From Balanoglossus misakiensis (Eukaryota > Hemichordata): a stretch of DNA of 64,000 nt. The position numbers and the translations under genes are program-made. The DNA is taken from assembly GCA_040954595.2 (NCBI GenBank), contig CM082581.2, positions 9,672,001 to 9,736,000 on the forward strand, given 5' to 3'. Shown here piece after piece: positions 13,901 through 30,477 of the stretch (the first letter of the stretch is position 1; each line of letters opens with the position of its first letter). The notes under the pieces were generated by a model. That model saw only the letters and a program-made list of their open reading frames with translations, had not been told where the DNA came from and made no database searches.

Positions 13901-13969
13901 GAAGACGGCAGCGGCAAGGGAGCAGCTCTCATTGCAGCGGTTGCCGTGCGCATGGCCCAACAGAAATAA
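7909..13969 (+). CDS. HK: Hexokinase, single 50-kDa catalytic unit (upstream tandem copy)
   Basis: Nine exons: 7909-7926, 11553-11715, 11893-12032, 12249-12369, 12538-12632, 12774-12873, 12971-13163, 13294-13449 and 13612-13969, with phases 0, 1, 0, 1, 0, 1, 2, 2, giving 447 residues. It phosphorylates glucose to glucose-6-phosphate at the start of glycolysis. The ATP-site loop DLGGSNFR is at about 69-76 and the hexokinase signature LGFTFSFPC at about 132-140. Sugar contacts T154-K155 (WTKGF), N190 and catalytic D191 (VVNDTTG), N217 (GTGTN) and E245 (NMEWGAFGD) are present, as is the C-terminal adenosine loop [10 protein letters not shown]. The length matches half of a 100-kDa vertebrate hexokinase. 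The position matching human glucokinase E290 (usual VDExS) reads MDKNS, so Lys replaces Glu. Exon 1 encodes only MAEAKT, with no obvious mitochondrial-binding hydrophobic leader. It is paired with the copy at 16111-20459. Confidence 0.95.
7927..11552 (+). other. Hexokinase 1 intron 1 (3.6 kb)
   Basis: Large first intron bounded by ACC|GTGAGT and TTTCAG|GTG. It contains the foldback element at 8348-8455 and otherwise AT-rich sequence with no exon I can support. A minus-strand open stretch at 9005-9373 has no recognisable protein features. Confidence 0.75.
8348..8455. repeat. Foldback inverted repeat in hexokinase 1 intron 1
   Basis: Left arm 8348-8388 begins AACTCACTCTCAAAATC and right arm 8418-8455 ends GAGAGTGAGTT. 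They are reverse complements over about 38 nt with a few mismatches, around a 29-nt loop. The size and structure suggest a small MITE-like foldback or a hairpin in the pre-mRNA. No flanking target-site duplication was established. Confidence 0.75.
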
Positions 13970-16110
13970 ACCCCGCAACTCTGACCTCAGCTAATCCATT
14001 TAGGGGGAGAGAAATTCAATCTTATTTCGACCAAAGCAAAGTTAGCATTACAGTGGTTATAAACACAACATTCACTGACAAGCATAGTAGCAATAGTATG
14101 CTTTTATTGCACATGGGAATTTAAGTTTCTCAGAAAGTTGCTCAGGTAACCAGATACGAAGAAATATATAGTACCTCTTTATTGTTATAAATTACGGTCT
14201 CAATGAGAAAAGTCAGCAAATGCGGTTGCACGTACAATGTTGGTCAGTGTATGAGTGTCAACCACTGTAACACACTACAGCCATAGTTGTGTATTTCTTT
14301 CATTAACTAGGCATTTGTAATTATGACATTTTGATACAAAAAACGCACCAGTTTGAACACAATATTATGCAATCAATTTCTTCTTGAAGTGTCATATGCA
14401 GTTACTTCAATCATTGTTGTGCATTAAACCTGGAAACTGAGAACTAGACGTAGTGAAAATCAAATTCTGTCGCCTTCTAAAAACATTCTAGATTATATTT
14501 CTTTAGCTATACTTCTTGCCAAATGTGACTTAGCGATATTAACTTCCTTCTGCTTTTCTTTTTTTGAAAATAAATTTTATTTGCCTTTTTTTCAGTTTCA
14601 ACACGTTTACTTTCTGCTTTTGTGCTATGGAAATAGTTTGTACACCTTGCCAATTTCTACAGGCAGTTTTGCTTAGCTCTAGTTAGTTTGCCATATACAC
14701 TCCTGGAAAGTCTTGGAATTTGAAACCGCCTCTGGAATGTCCTGGGAAAGTCCAGCAAAAATGAAATTTACTTCTGGAAAATTGGTGTTGCTGTTTATGG
14801 TGTTAGATTATAGCAATAACTGTGAAAATAATTATGACAAAAATACCTTTCAAAATGACCACGAAAGTATTAGAAAAACGAAAGTATTTTTGAGTGCATG
14901 TATCCTGTTAGAGGGCGCTATTTCATATTTCTGTTCCTGTCGTCATGTCAGCATTTGTCTGGTTTATTGCCTTGCAAGTATCTGTCAAAATCCTTAGAGC
15001 ATAAGAGGTTGAATTGAAAGCAGATTTTTGTTTTTTGGAAATATACAAACCATCATTTAGCAATGAGGGTAAGAGGTCAAATCCACTTGACATCCAGCCA
15101 AAACAGTCAATGCCAACGTTTGATGGATATTTTCATAAGATACTCATTTTGGGATTGGAAATAGCTCAACTTTTGTAACACTTAAAATTACTAATTAAGA
15201 GTAAATAAATTTACAGAGCTTGTAAATTTTGCACATCTGATAAATTTACATATCTGATCCATGAAATTTAGTCTTTTGATCAAGTTTTATACTTGGAAGC
15301 TAAAACTGGCATTGTATATTTATGATTGTCCTGGAATGCAATGCCAACGAAAAACGCCAGGATGTAAAGGTCATTCAGAGGTCATGAAAGTGGCCAATTC
15401 CAGTGAACCCAACAGTGGGGCATTAAATGCTAACACAGCTGTGATGTATGTATTGTAATCGAAGGATAATGTGTAATAAAAAAACACAGCCTCAGTAATA
15501 CAAGTCTTTCTCAGTTTGATTCACTCTATGCCATGGCAACCAATCACAGCACACGTAGTGCAGACTGATAAAAATGTCTGTTGGTGACGTCACCCATATC
15601 GCAATGTCAATAACAGAATGATAACATCGTTGACTGTGACAAGTTCGCTAAAACGCCCACATGGTTCAAATTTACAATACATTGCTGAATTAATAATTAT
15701 TTTATTATTGCCTCACGCGCACTAAAATGTCTTACGCCCTCATGTGCGCGCCCACAAATAACGCGAAGGAAACATTTTTACCGTCCTCCTCCCATCTTAA
15801 AAAACCGTAGTAAGTATTAAGAGACATTGTTCAAACGTAACTGGGATTTCATCAAAAGCTGTGGCATTCGCTTTCTGGTCGGTCGAGTGAGATGAACAGA
15901 AAAAAAGATGATGATGATGACGTTGCTCTCGTAAGAACTCGTATCCGGTCGTTGACTCCAAAAATTACACAGATTATACAACTCGAACAGATAGAAGTTA
16001 AAGATTGACCCGGTTTTGCTATATCAATGCGATGCTACGAGATATGTCACATTTGCCGCTCGATTCCCCGCCTCTCAACTTCTTGTTCCTCGGCTGCGAC
16101 AAATAGCAAG
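13970..16110 (+). other. Hexokinase 1 3' UTR and spacer before hexokinase 2
   Basis: No coding exon is seen. A canonical AATAAA at 14569-14574 gives a 3' UTR of about 620 nt; another AATAAA at 15475-15480 would extend it to about 1.5 kb. A TGACGTCA site at 15585-15592 lies about 0.5 kb upstream of the next hexokinase start. A degenerate tandem of AAATTT-CA-ATCTGAT occurs near 15222-15258. Confidence 0.45.
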
Positions 16111-20459
<4,349 letters not shown>

Positions 20460-21206
20460 AGGTTTACATTTTTGATACCTATAGCCATCACTTGTGATCA
20501 AACCAGCAAATAAAGGTTCTATTTTTGCTAGGTCTTAGTTTGAGCAGAATAATACGCGTTTATTTTAGTACCAGATTTCTCTATCTCTCTATCACGAAAA
20601 TCGATCATAACATACAAATGCTATTTTGGGGTTTAATCTCTCATCACTCGGCTATGAGTTGGTTCTACGTCCTGCCGCACAGCCTCCCAACAAGACACTA
20701 AAGCTGTTTCAATAGAAGCAACATATATAGAAACCATGCTCCACTTATAAGCATCACAGATCTACTTTTGTTCAGTGGGAATGGCCAATTAAATTTTTCA
20801 GTGACATTTTCTTCAAACGATAAAGTCCAGAGCATTCCTGGACTTTTCTGACAAACTCAGGGCAGCTAGAGAAAGAATATTTTTCTAGTCTTCTGCTGTA
20901 TGCACGCTCACTTCATGTACTTACAGAATGAGTTTAAATTTGTAATACCTGTTCTTGTACTCTGAACGTGTGACCTCTGAAATAAACATTAAAGTTTAAT
21001 TAACTATTAATACTGGTTCCATTTTGTTTGTTAAGTGACCACGCCCCTGCCCTCTCTCCACTTCCGTATTTTGTGTACCAGCACCGCAAAATCATTGAAA
21101 CTCACACGAAGAACTTGGAACGCTAATACATCGACGAAAAAAAGAGGGTTTGATTTTTAATAAGCAGTTTCCAAGTTGTACAGAAAATAAAAAAGAAAAT
21201 TTTAAC
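20460..21206 (+). other. Hexokinase 2 3' UTR and spacer to the tRNA
   Basis: AATAAA occurs 50 nt after the stop (20509-20514) and again at 20981-20986, so two 3' UTR lengths are possible. Nothing else is recognised. Confidence 0.5.
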
Positions 21207-21211
21207 AAAAA
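21207..21211 (-). terminator. RNA polymerase III T5 terminator of tRNA-Arg
   Basis: Five consecutive T on the minus strand begin 3 nt after the discriminator base of the tRNA, the usual Pol III stop signal. Confidence 0.8.
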
Positions 21212-21213
21212 GT

Positions 21214-21319
21214 CACCTCCGACGGGACTCGAACCCGCAATCCCCGGCTAACTAATAACCAGGCTATGCAACCTGGCACTCTTAGGAGGCCGATGCCTTA
21301 TCCATTAGGCCACGGAGGC
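21214..21319 (-). tRNA. trnR-CCU: tRNA-Arg (anticodon CCT) with a 33-nt intron
   Basis: Reading the minus strand from 21319: acceptor GCCTCCG pairs with CGGAGGT (21221-21215; first pair is a G-T wobble), and the discriminator is G at 21214. The A box is TGGCCTAATGG and the B box GGTTCGAGTCC. The anticodon stem TCGGC pairs with GCCGG, the loop is CTCCTA-A, and the anticodon CCT is at 21286-21284. After base 37 (21283) a 33-nt intron spans 21282-21250. Removing it leaves exactly 73 nt. The intron contains CCAGG...CCTGG, a small stem. Decodes AGG. Confidence 0.95.
21250..21282 (-). other. tRNA-Arg intron at canonical position 37/38
   Basis: 33 nt between loop bases 37 and 38, the position cut by the tRNA splicing endonuclease. 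CCAGG and CCTGG are separated by 8 nt and can form a 5-bp stem. The exact ends are ambiguous by a base because of flanking A residues. Confidence 0.85.
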
Positions 21320-22539
21320 TTGCTGTTCGAGAAGGCGTTCAAGCCATTTTTATCCTGTGAATGAGTACTCAAATGATTTCTTTACATATATTGATGGCAG
21401 TTTACGTTTTCATCTTGTTCAGATATGATCAATGCTCTTGGAAGAATGTGCATTACCGTTGCATGTCTGCCTGCGGTCCGCCATTGTGTTCCATATGGTA
21501 CCGACACAATTTTCATAAACATTTTTCGCGGTCACGATCACGTCCACCCAATACTGGTTATATCAAGGCTGTGTAGTTTAAACACCGTTTGAATACCACG
21601 AATAAATACGTCTACCCTCAACACCAAAAAATATTTTGGTGTGTGACACGTTGGGGAGCGAGTTTTCCAGCCTGCCGCCGCACCCGGCGCCCGTCTTGCG
21701 TATCGTTCAACGACCTGTTAACGTTGAGGGCGTAATTTGCCATAAAATTAGTGGTTTCCCGACTTTTACCGGTATGTTGTACACATATGTTGCTTTTAAA
21801 CACAAAGAAAAAATATGTGTCTTCTCAGTTTAGAATTCTAAAACATGAGGTACAACTGCGATTTAGCAAAGCTTTGTCTAGCAACACAACGCGTCCTCCG
21901 TATGCGTATACCATACACATTAGCCTGTTACTCAGGCCCAGGGATGACAGGCATAGCAACTGTGCTATTTACATCTACACCATTACTAGCCATGAAAAAT
22001 CTGAAGTTAGCTGTAGCTATGGATATAACAACTTCATACAAACAATATTTTTCTTTTTTTGCTGGCGACATCTGACTCTGCAGGTGCATAAAACAACATA
22101 AAGGGGCACAGTAACACATTTCTTTATTACTACAAACATATCCAAAAACTTCCATTACCTTTCTTACCATCAAATATCTAATACTTTTTCAAGAAATAAA
22201 AACAGTTCTACAGTTCTACCAGCCTTCACTTCTTTTAAATATGGAAAATAACATGGCGTGAGATGCTAAACGAGCGTGAACAGCTTTTACAAAGTCACAC
22301 ACATACTGTCATGTCGAAAATTGAAGGTCGTCCTCAAGCAGGACGCCTTCCGTTGGAAATACAGGTTATGATAATACCAGCCAAAAAAAAAAAAACTTTG
22401 AGACAACGTGGCTATGATATAGGCTGATATTTAACAGTTCATCAGTGAAACAAACATCCACGATGGGCGCGAATCATAAAGATTTTACAGAAAGTCATAG
22501 ACAGTCATGAGATAAAGACAAATATATTTGACATAAAAA
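21320..22539 (-). other. Spacer and SNRNP27 3' UTR
   Basis: The right part is the 3' UTR of SNRNP27, with a minus-strand AATAAA at 22128-22123, about 410 nt past the stop. Further left, 21621-21642 is a near-palindrome (ACACCAAAAAATATTTTGGTGT). No other gene is supported. Confidence 0.45.
22123..22128 (-). promoter_or_regulatory. Poly(A) signal of SNRNP27
   Basis: AATAAA on the minus strand, the first canonical signal noticed past the stop codon. Confidence 0.5.
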
Positions 22540-25500
22540 TCACGCAATGAAGTCCAATGGTCTGTTGAAACCTCCTCTTCTGTTCATGTATTGTCTGTGA
22601 AAAATGGAAAAAAAAATAGAGAAATTTAAAATCTGAGGACTGGAATATATTGTAAAATTTCCACCAATATAAATGGTATATTTCCAAAACTAGCATGCGT
22701 TGAACGTATTGACAATGGTGTCTCACCTGTATTTCCTCTTCCGATTGATATTCACAGCATAAGCATTGCTGGAGCCTTGAACATGTTTACCCTGGTGGCA
22801 AGAAAGAGAGACATTTTAGCAAGTTGTAAGTTGTAGAGTTATGAAATTGAAAACATAGTACGGTATCACAAATACGGCTTCCTCGGTGGAGATTAGTGAG
22901 CAATCTGATTACAGAGCTTGGTCATCCAGGCATTTCGGCTATGGGAGTGAATATGCTGCTCCAACAAACATCACTAAAAAAAGAATTCAAAACTTTTACT
23001 TTACCTTGGTGGAATCAAAATCACCAAAACCCATCACTTTCATCATCTCAATTTCTTCATCGGTCTTACCACTTAAATCGTGATCTTGAGAAAGAAAAAA
23101 TCATGGTAGTCAAGTCAAGTGCCGACTCACTATATATGAGCCATTAGTGACATGTATGCACACACACACACGCATGCACAAAACCAAAGCAACTTGTTTT
23201 AACTCATGCAATAGCGCTGTATTAACCAATACTTCCAATATGGATGGCTATCAAGCTTGTAACTGACACAAAACTTGTAAGTTGGCAACTTACCATTGAT
23301 GTCAAATTCTCTCTGTTCCGACGAACCACTTCTGTGCTTTGGTGACCTGTTCAAATACAAAAAAATAAGTTAGATCACATGCTTTTTCTGACACTCAAAA
23401 TATTACAATTGAAGTAATTACGATGCCAGTCACTGGGATTAATGTTTATTATTTACAATCAGCATTTCAAATTAAAACATTACCTTGATCTTGACCTCGT
23501 GTGGCGGGATCTGTGTGGTGAGCGCGACCTTGACAATGCAAACAGAGAAACAACAGCTTGGTTAGTCTCCCTCAGTCAAATATCAATTGACCCACACCAG
23601 CACCACATAGGAATCATTACAGTATGTTTCTATCATGTCCAAGTAGTCATGTTATTAGACACCTTTCCACTGACCCCCTGCAAAGAGCTGTGGCAGAAAA
23701 ATCTCATTCTGCTGCCCTCTAGTGGTCAAACTTTGTCTGAACATCAACAGGGAACATTGTGAAGAGGACGAGAGTGCACTAAAATGGACGGTAACATTGC
23801 AACAGATGACAATGCAGACACTTGATAGTCACATGGGGAAACAGGATCAGAGAGATGGCAGTAAAGATTATAGACCCCTAAAAAAATATGTAGTCAATAT
23901 TTCACCAACATTTCATTGGGCAATCACCAAGGGGTAGATAGATAGAACTCCTTTCATGGCGTTCTTAACAAGAGAAATCATCTTATCAAATGCATCTATT
24001 TTTGTTAGTGACACATCGCTGCACAAAAGCTAGAAGCAAACTGTCACTTTAGATTGATCAGTTAATTTCATGTCGTTAAATATTCATCTCTCCGAGAAAC
24101 ACACTGTAAATGCGTCTGAAATTATTAACTTGTTGGTCGAGGTATAAGAACACATGTCAGAAATTATGACATCATCAGCAGATGATGTCCTGGCAGTCAC
24201 ATGGTACACCCTCTACCTTGTGACCATGTAATGCAACTCCACTGTTTTCTACGGTAATATTGGACTGCTTTAGAGGGAAACGGGGGTGAAAGGTTAAATG
24301 TAATCCTACTCCTGGTCTTTAATTGGGACTAACAAAGGAGTGTCTTGGCTCTCGTAACAGCAGCCATTGCGCAATAATTCACTCATCCTTACGATGTTGA
24401 TTTCAAAAGATAATGCAGTCAGCCACCTACCTGCGTCGTCTGGGAGATCGTGATCTGCAACCGTGAATGAAAGAAAAATTTGTGTTAGTCATCACCCGAG
24501 TGTCTGAGGGCACAACAGAAAACTCGCTCTGTGGGTTTTATGATGTCAAATGCATCACATATGATCACACGCTGAAACGATGACATTACAATTGATGGGT
24601 ACGTTACAGATCTTAGATCATCATCCTTATTGGGAAATAAATCACTCGTGTCACATAAACTGCAGTGCGACTATACACTCTCAAGTAAAGCGAACATGGC
24701 ACAGTTTACTAATGACAAGACCTCAGCCATTCTCGTCTATTTTATTGAAAGAAATTCCTGGAAAGTGCAACAGTAAACCAGAAGTTGAATGCCCTAGCAG
24801 AAAGGCACCTGTCCCGGCATTTATGTATTACACGGTGAAAAAAAAGCTCTTCTTTTATAAACAAGTTGAATCCCACGTGTTAAATGTCATTCACTGATTA
24901 TATGACAGCAGAAAGATACTATTAGAACAATTACAAATATATGCACTTGAAATAGTACCTTAACCTAATCATGCATTCACCTTTGGCCCATACTACAGGT
25001 GGTTTGCTATTGGCATTGGTGGGATGATAGGATTATAAAAGTCCATCGCCCTTTTAAATTGAAATTATCGAGCCTCAGTGTTTTCATGCTCTAAATGTTT
25101 CCCAGCCAGAGAATCTCACTAGAGGCATGAAGGGCTCTTGGAGTTGTCAAGCAGAAATGAGCATTGGTCCCTTGACAATCATGTTGTCTGTATTGGATAT
25201 GCATCGTTTGATGTAAGTATAACTCACTCCCCCGCGGGATTGCAAATGCCCTGACATGATACCTGTAAAACTCTATGATTAGGGTTTTTTATGGATTAAT
25301 TTGTGGCATATTGACTTTTTATTCACTTTAAATCTTTGCTGACAATGCACCGTAAAAACTGAATTATGGCAAGCATGTGTAGAAACATGATTAAAATGAA
25401 AAAAAGCTTGGTTTAGTAATGTACGGCACAAAGGCCTGTATGCTGAACAGTTTGATGTTCATAGACACCTACTATAATCTGATAAAAAATCCAGAGACGG

Positions 25501-26535
25501 CGACACATGCTCAGTTCAATGTTCACGTCAACAGCAGTCAACCGTCAAGTTCTTGTGACACCACTGCACCTGAACCATTTAACATGTAGCAATACCTGAC
25601 CTATATCTGTCTCACGTGTAAGACAGGAAGCAGTCTTACCTCTTTTGACTATATGAGAAAGAAAAAAACTGTTACTAAGATTTTTAATTTTACCTTGATC
25701 GGCTCCTCCTTGGTCTTTGATGAGGCGATCTTGATCTGAAACAACAAGAAATAATTGCTTCAATTCCGTCAATAATCAAATATAGCAGTTACACTCAGAC
25801 ATAAACACATTTTAAAAGACAGACACCAAGTCACACACACATCTGTGCAACTTGGTTGTGAAACACACATGCACTACCTTGATCTACGCCTGCTTCTTGG
25901 AGACCGTGACCTGGATCGACTTCGATGACGTTCCCCTCTTCTCCTGCGATCTCTTGTTCTTTCTCTAGATGTTGAACGGGAGCGTCTTCTCTCTGTATCA
26001 ATTAGATGCAACTTATATAAATGTAGAGTTCTTATTTTTTTATTAAGCATAACCATGGGTGTACTGAACCTGTGGTACATCCATGGTCATGGCACAATGC
26101 AATGTACACTCATAATGTGTCTGCAATGAATGCAATAGATTACTGTTGTGTTAGCTGCAATGACTGGTGGTCAACCTAGTAGCACCCGCTAAATCATTGC
26201 AGCTACTGTTCTGTTTAATGTTTATTCCCTGGAAAAATACACCGAACAGACACAACTGTTCGTTCAAGTTCAAATTGTAAACGCTGTGGCCCATTGTTGC
26301 TGTACGAATGGGTTACGAATGCACAACGTTCTCAACAACAGCCAGGGCCAGGACGGGACTCTATGTGGTTTAACCAACGTCACCCGTTGATTTCGACCGG
26401 ATTAAACATTGCAGGAATATTGTATGATATCAACAGCGTCTTATGAGGAATGATATTCTATTCTAATACTGCAGAGTAATTATAAAAGTGTATACCTCTC
26501 TTGGGAGAGCGACTTCGACTCCTGCTCCGCGCCAT
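22540..26535 (-). CDS. SNRNP27: U4/U6.U5 tri-snRNP 27 kDa protein
   Basis: Nine exons on the minus strand: 26535-26496, 25992-25878, 25735-25694, 24454-24431, 23528-23484, 23346-23294, 23084-23005, 22791-22727 and 22594-22540, with phases 1, 2, 2, 2, 2, 1, 0, 2, giving 172 residues (human 155). The N-terminal half is an arginine/serine domain ([13 protein letters not shown] onward). The C-terminus is strongly conserved: [58 protein letters not shown] split over exons 8-9. The protein belongs to the U4/U6.U5 tri-snRNP of the spliceosome. The start ATG sits in CCAAGATGGCGCGG, a YY1-like motif common at housekeeping starts. Exons 3, 4 and 5 (42, 24, 45 nt) are symmetrical phase-2 exons, so the RS domain could be shortened in frame by skipping. 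Confidence 0.95.
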
Positions 26536-28181
26536 CTTGGATTTCCCGGAAACCGTACTCCCTAGGTCACTCGGAATATGTAGTGTTTGCTGCTATAGTG
26601 TTTGCGCTTGTGGGATGAGAGGCGAGAACGTGACGGTTGCTGTTAGAGAAATGTCAAAATAAACACGAAAAGCTTGGGCATAATTGTTTGCATTCAATCT
26701 CGCTTATCCACGCGCTTTCTTTAACAAATTGAATGCTCACCTAAGCGATGAAACCGCATCAATGATCACTTACCGATCGTCTAGACATAACATAACTTTA
26801 AAACCACTCGGAAAAATACTTGTATTAAGATTATGAGTCGCGATTAGCAAACTAATCTCCAGGGCGATTTTCTAAATGAGTAATTCCATCTGGTGTGACT
26901 ATAATTATTTGACGATTAAAGCTAAAACCCATTTAAATTAAAGATATAGTGCTATCAACACTTTGAAATGTCTTTTGATATAGTGTCAAGTCATGCATTT
27001 TTATTTTGTTCAAAAATTAAATATTTATGGCATTTTACAATACCTCAAGAAGTAGCATCGATGAAAATCAGAACCTATGTGTGAATAAATATCCATTAAA
27101 ATTAAAGACACCACTTTTGTCAACTTCTAATGACTCTCGCTTCTATTTTACATATCCAAGTCATTGCAGTGTCGGGAAACCTTGAATTGTGTGTCAGCCT
27201 AGAAGTTTAAACAAGAAATCAAACTTTACCACATGCTTCATCATTACCTTCATATTAGGTTTGGCAGCTTTCACAATATAGAAAGTCACACAAATGTTCT
27301 GATGACGGATGCGTCCCACCGAGATTCTAATTAACTAATTATACTGTAAATATTTGCATATCCTATATCTTTTATCGGATAACCCCGCCGGTCGCCTTCC
27401 GCAGCCGGAAGCGGAAGTTGACCGACACTGTAATCCCGTGCATTAGAAACTGTCAGTTATCGTTTGTTCACAAATCGACGCCGCCAACACGACAGCCCAT
27501 TCATCAATATACAGAGTCTTCTTCCAACATCACTTGCGAAATACTTCGATACATGCGCGACCCATCTACTGCCTCGTTATCCCCAGTATCCCACACCCGT
27601 GTGTCTTTTGCCATGCTCTGTGTGGAGCACAGCGAAAAGAAACCCACACTAGTCTGGATTCTAGACTAGCCAAGTGTGTACGTGTTCCCTATTCACGTAT
27701 CGAATTCCTAAATAAATGCTGACTCACAGACACTGTATTACATATTGGATTCTCAAAGCGATTTGAAGGTCGTATGGCATTAATTGAACGCCGTGTATAT
27801 GATGCTCAGCTTGAATTTTCCCCCGTTTCACTTCTGCTTTTATCCATCACTGACATCTTTTGTCAGCCCCATTTTTTTAAAAATCTTGATGGACACATTG
27901 CACAGTTAGGACCATAATCTTGTTTGCATTCTATGTGATATTGGCTTGCACATCTCCCCGTGCTGTCAATCACCACATACAGAAACCATAAAACCCCCTC
28001 TCCAATCTCCATCATTTAACCATAGTAACCGTGGACTTAGGAAGGGGGATAGATAACCATAGACATGGGGAGTAGGGGTTGCTCATTTTTTGTCTGAACA
28101 CCCGACGTCACTTTCGGTCTTTTGGTATCTTGCTTCTAATTAAGCAATAACCCCCGCCGCAGGCGGGTATACGCGAGATTC

Positions 28182-28245
28182 GGGTACAATTCGAGGCATA
28201 TAGCACGAGTCGTCAGGAGAGTGCTATATGGAGCGAATTGTACCC
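28182..28245. repeat. Palindromic foldback element
   Basis: Left arm 28182-28206 (GGGTACAATTCG, 3 mismatched nt, CATATAGCAC) and right arm 28221-28245 are inverted copies around a 14-nt loop. A GC hairpin CCCGCCGCAGGCGGG lies just upstream at 28153-28166. It looks like a MITE or other dispersed foldback. Confidence 0.75.
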
Positions 28246-28675
28246 AAATCGAGTGTAAATTAGCGCACATTACATGTTGAACACATTGCGTGCTCATTCA
28301 AGGAATAAGTGGCTGGATATTATCAAGCCCGAACTCTATCCCGCTTTTCAGTACAGAAATACATCATAGAATGGATAAACTTTATACTAAATGAAGAGCT
28401 TAAAAACTGGAGAAAAGTTAAATGCGTATGTAGCAGGTGAAAATGAGTAAAACCGTGTAACTATGACATTTGCTCGAAGACAGAAATTTTGACATAAGCT
28501 TTCTTTATTGGCCCCAAAGAAGCCTTCTTTCGAGCCTTTGATTTTGTTCAGTGGGGTTCCATAGATTTGTGGGCATAACTGACACGTCAGTGAATGGTTT
28601 GCAGCTTTCTGCTATGACGCCAGTGACAACCCAGTGATCTTCACTTGGCCATAGGGATCACGGCGCCTAAGTGGA

Positions 28676-29083
28676 TCAAGATGAATTCTTGACAGTCGTA
28701 TAGTCACAGAAAAGCGACAGAAATAGCTCGCCCGGTGAATGCGAGGTGCATCCGAGAAGTACCCGGTAATTAGTTCGATACAGACAGTGAAAGAAGATCA
28801 CGGTATATGGTGTAATCTTCGCTGATAAAGGGGGCTTCTTGAAGATGGTAAAATACGAGTATATGTCAGGGTGCCGAAAGAAGGTCACTAAGGCGAGCGG
28901 TCGATCGCTGTCAGAACTTCCAGCCCTGACGACGATTCCAGACTCGTCCGTTGAGTCATTCACTTGAACTGTACTGTATTGAAATCCGTCCATGGAAAAC
29001 GTCAAATTAAGTACGTTGTAGTATTCTTTGTTTACCAATTTAAACCGGTTTGTTGATGTGACTCTTGAACTTCCTATACACAC
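28676..29083 (-). other. Unassigned open frame, possible exon or pseudogene
   Basis: 408 nt open on the minus strand (136 codons with stop), extending a little further upstream as an open frame. One part (TNRFKLVNKEYYNVLNLT) has the spacing of beta-strand segments in LEA-2/TMEM106-type domains (TN-N-YY-V-N-T). The frame upstream is closed by stops and no strong splice sites were found. A short hydrophobic segment lies nearby at about 29155-29200 in another frame. Could be a decayed copy or chance. Confidence 0.2.
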
Positions 29084-30246
29084 TTGAGCACAGGATGGAG
29101 TTAAGTAATGTCCACGTCAGCGGCGACCTACATGGAAATCAGCGCGCACGTGACGGTCAGACCAAAAATCACAACGTCACTCTCATAGATGAAATAAATG
29201 CCGAATGCTTTTTAGCAAGTGCACTTTTTTTTCAACTGCGTAGTATTTAACTGTGGTGACACATTCCCCCCCCCCCCACTCCACTTCTGTGCGCATCATA
29301 CGCGATTATACCACAACCCACTACTGTCAGGCAGCAAGTAATCTAAACTTAATTGAATTGCTTCCTATTGTTAAAATTAAAACAAGAGTGGGGAGGTACA
29401 TGAGGTACGCGTACGCACAACATTGTCGTGGGAACCAATAGACATATTATTGCAGTCACTGTGTCAGAATGTCTTCATAAGCGGGCCAAAGATCACGCCC
29501 CGGACATTGAGGACAACCCACTCTTTGCTAATTGAAACCAATATTTTCATATCCTATGTAAACACTCGTCTGGCGCTCAGAGAGTATGCTTGACCTATAG
29601 CTGGAAGTGTGCCCTGGCTGGGGGCCATTTTTGTAAACACAACACGTCCAGAACATGACTTTTCATTGCCGAGTAGTTTACGGTAAATATTGGTTTCCTG
29701 TTCCCCGTCTCCTATTCTCTTGTCCGATTAGCACGGTCCACCGTGTCATCGCATATATTTCAAACGCCTCATGCGTTGTGTTTAGAGGGAACCAGAATGT
29801 GGCCGTATTCCCTCCTGCTGTTAATGGCGGGGGCATAAACCGCTTACGCCGTCCTGTTCTTCTGTTGCCGCCAACAAACCCAGCGGAAGATGACACACTG
29901 ACCATGCGGAGACCGCAGTTCGGCTGACGTCACGTGTGAGATAGCTGCTGTGTGTACTTTTCCCGTGTCGGTTTTCTTTTCTTTTTTCGAAGCCGATGCA
30001 ATCTTCTCCACAGATACATTCGCTCAGACCGTCTCCAAGGCAACCTTGGTGTGACGTGCGTGTATACGTGTGCTCCTCAGATGTGCGCAGTTGTGCACCT
30101 GCACCTCATACCAATTTCGCACACGCACCGGAGCTGTCCTTCGACGCAGCAACCCCGACGATAAAGTTCTTCAACAATTCGCCGACTTCATGGCAATCTA
30201 ATCGCGATGGCGGAGAGATTTATGAGGTCTTTTGTCGGTGACGTCC

Positions 30247-30477
30247 ATGCAGTCGATGTATTCGGCGGGAGTTCATCAATCGGAGATGCAAATACTGTCG
30301 TCTGCTGACGACCTCGAGACTTCTCAAGTGGGCCCTGTGTCTTCTCCGTCCGGCCACACATTTGCAGGTGATAAAAGAAACCGACTCGACGGGAATCCTG
30401 GGAAAGCACAAGGCTCCACCACCAGCTCAGAAAGTTCGTGTGGGGTCATTATCTCGCCGCCTCCAAGATTAATTTGA
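30247..30477 (+). other. Unassigned small open frame in a CG-richer stretch
   Basis: An ATG at 30247 opens 76 codons rich in Ser and Pro (MQSMYSAGVH... ending ISPPPRLI). An upstream ATG at 30207 in a strong context (CGCGATGGCGGAG) opens a different 34-codon frame (MAERFMRSF...). TGACGTCACGTG lies about 280 bp upstream. No homology recognised and no partner exon found. Confidence 0.2.

Noticed and set aside
23156-23176. CA dinucleotide repeat in a SNRNP27 intron
   Set aside because: Short and ordinary; not worth a separate feature.
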